Notes under the pieces: generated by a model
What the model was told of the DNA's origin: nothing
Databases searched by the model: none
What the model saw: only the letters and a program-made list of their open reading frames with translations
Translations under genes and position numbers: made by a program
Shown here: positions 5,099 through 5,180 of the stretch, one piece after another
Numbering within the stretch: position 1 is the first letter of the stretch
Layout: the number at the start of each line of letters is the position of its first letter
Assembly: GCA_029260695.1 (NCBI GenBank)
Contig: JAJDCT010000246.1
Coordinates: forward strand, 1-5,180
DNA from: Phycisphaeraceae bacterium
GTDB lineage: Bacteria > Planctomycetota > Phycisphaerae > Phycisphaerales > Phycisphaeraceae
DNA length: 5,180 nucleotides
Direction: 5' to 3'

Positions 5099-5180
5099 TC
5101 ATTGCATCTCAATCGACGGGTAGAGTTTGTGGAGCTTGATCCTCGCATCGTCGGTCGTGAACTGCCAATTCACTTTCACC
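5099..5180 (-). CDS. IS630-family transposase, C-terminal end (rest beyond the right edge)
   Basis: Read on the - strand from the window edge, the frame gives 26 codons containing WQFTTDDARIKL, then H-K-L-Y-P, and ends in TGA (complement of 5099-5101). The W-x-F-T-x-x-D-A-R-x-K-L-x-x-L-Y-P ending is characteristic of IS630-family transposases, DDE enzymes that insert at TA dinucleotides. Only the extreme C-terminus is visible, so whether the element is intact cannot be judged. The end of the element should lie in 4990-5098; TGCACT (5057-5062) and AGTGCA (5093-5098) are a small inverted pair just past the stop, and TA dinucleotides are present at 5039-5042, but I cannot fix the terminal repeat. 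Confidence 0.75.
   Translation of the reverse strand, partial: VKVNWQFTTDDARIKLHKLYPSIEMQ

Overview
The window looks like part of the chromosome of a GC-rich member of the Planctomycetota, most likely of the Phycisphaerae type. This is an inference from gene content: a tandem choice-of-anchor D protein, a secreted glycoside-hydrolase-like protein of a type I associate with planctomycetes, and a cyclophilin with a PEP-CTERM sorting tail. There is no rRNA or other taxonomic marker. All three main genes are on the + strand and all encode exported or probably exported proteins.

Layout. 1-538: 3' end of a choice-of-anchor D repeat protein, with a 384-bp period and two copies that are identical over the 138 bp visible in both. 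539-1268: a gene-poor stretch of 730 bp that reads as a scrap yard of mobile DNA. It holds a truncated IS3-family orfA start with a hairpin over its ribosome binding site, a degenerate tRNA-like sequence on the - strand, and a clean tRNA 3' end (T-arm plus acceptor 3' strand) on the + strand with no 5' half. A possible promoter and leader hairpin for the next gene follow. 1275-3548: a secreted protein of about 757 residues with two Ig-like domains, a Pro/Thr/Asp linker and a clan GH-A-like catalytic domain. 3549-4012: 464 bp with a good sigma70-type promoter followed by a structured leader that folds as a three-way junction. 4013-4933: an exported cyclophilin-type peptidyl-prolyl isomerase with a C-terminal PEP-CTERM signal. 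4968-4984: a strong GC hairpin, probable terminator. 5099-5180: the last 26 codons of an IS630-family transposase on the - strand, entering from the right edge.

The genes do not look like one operon: each is separated from the next by several hundred bases, and both complete genes have their own ribosome binding site and plausible promoter. Their common theme is the cell surface and exterior: adhesion or structural repeats, polysaccharide attack, and folding outside the cytoplasm with exosortase-dependent sorting. Mobile-element debris flanks the block on both sides. The least explained items are the structured leader ahead of the cyclophilin gene and the paired tRNA-like fragments beside the IS3 remnant. 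I found no CRISPR array, no defence system and no complete mobile element.
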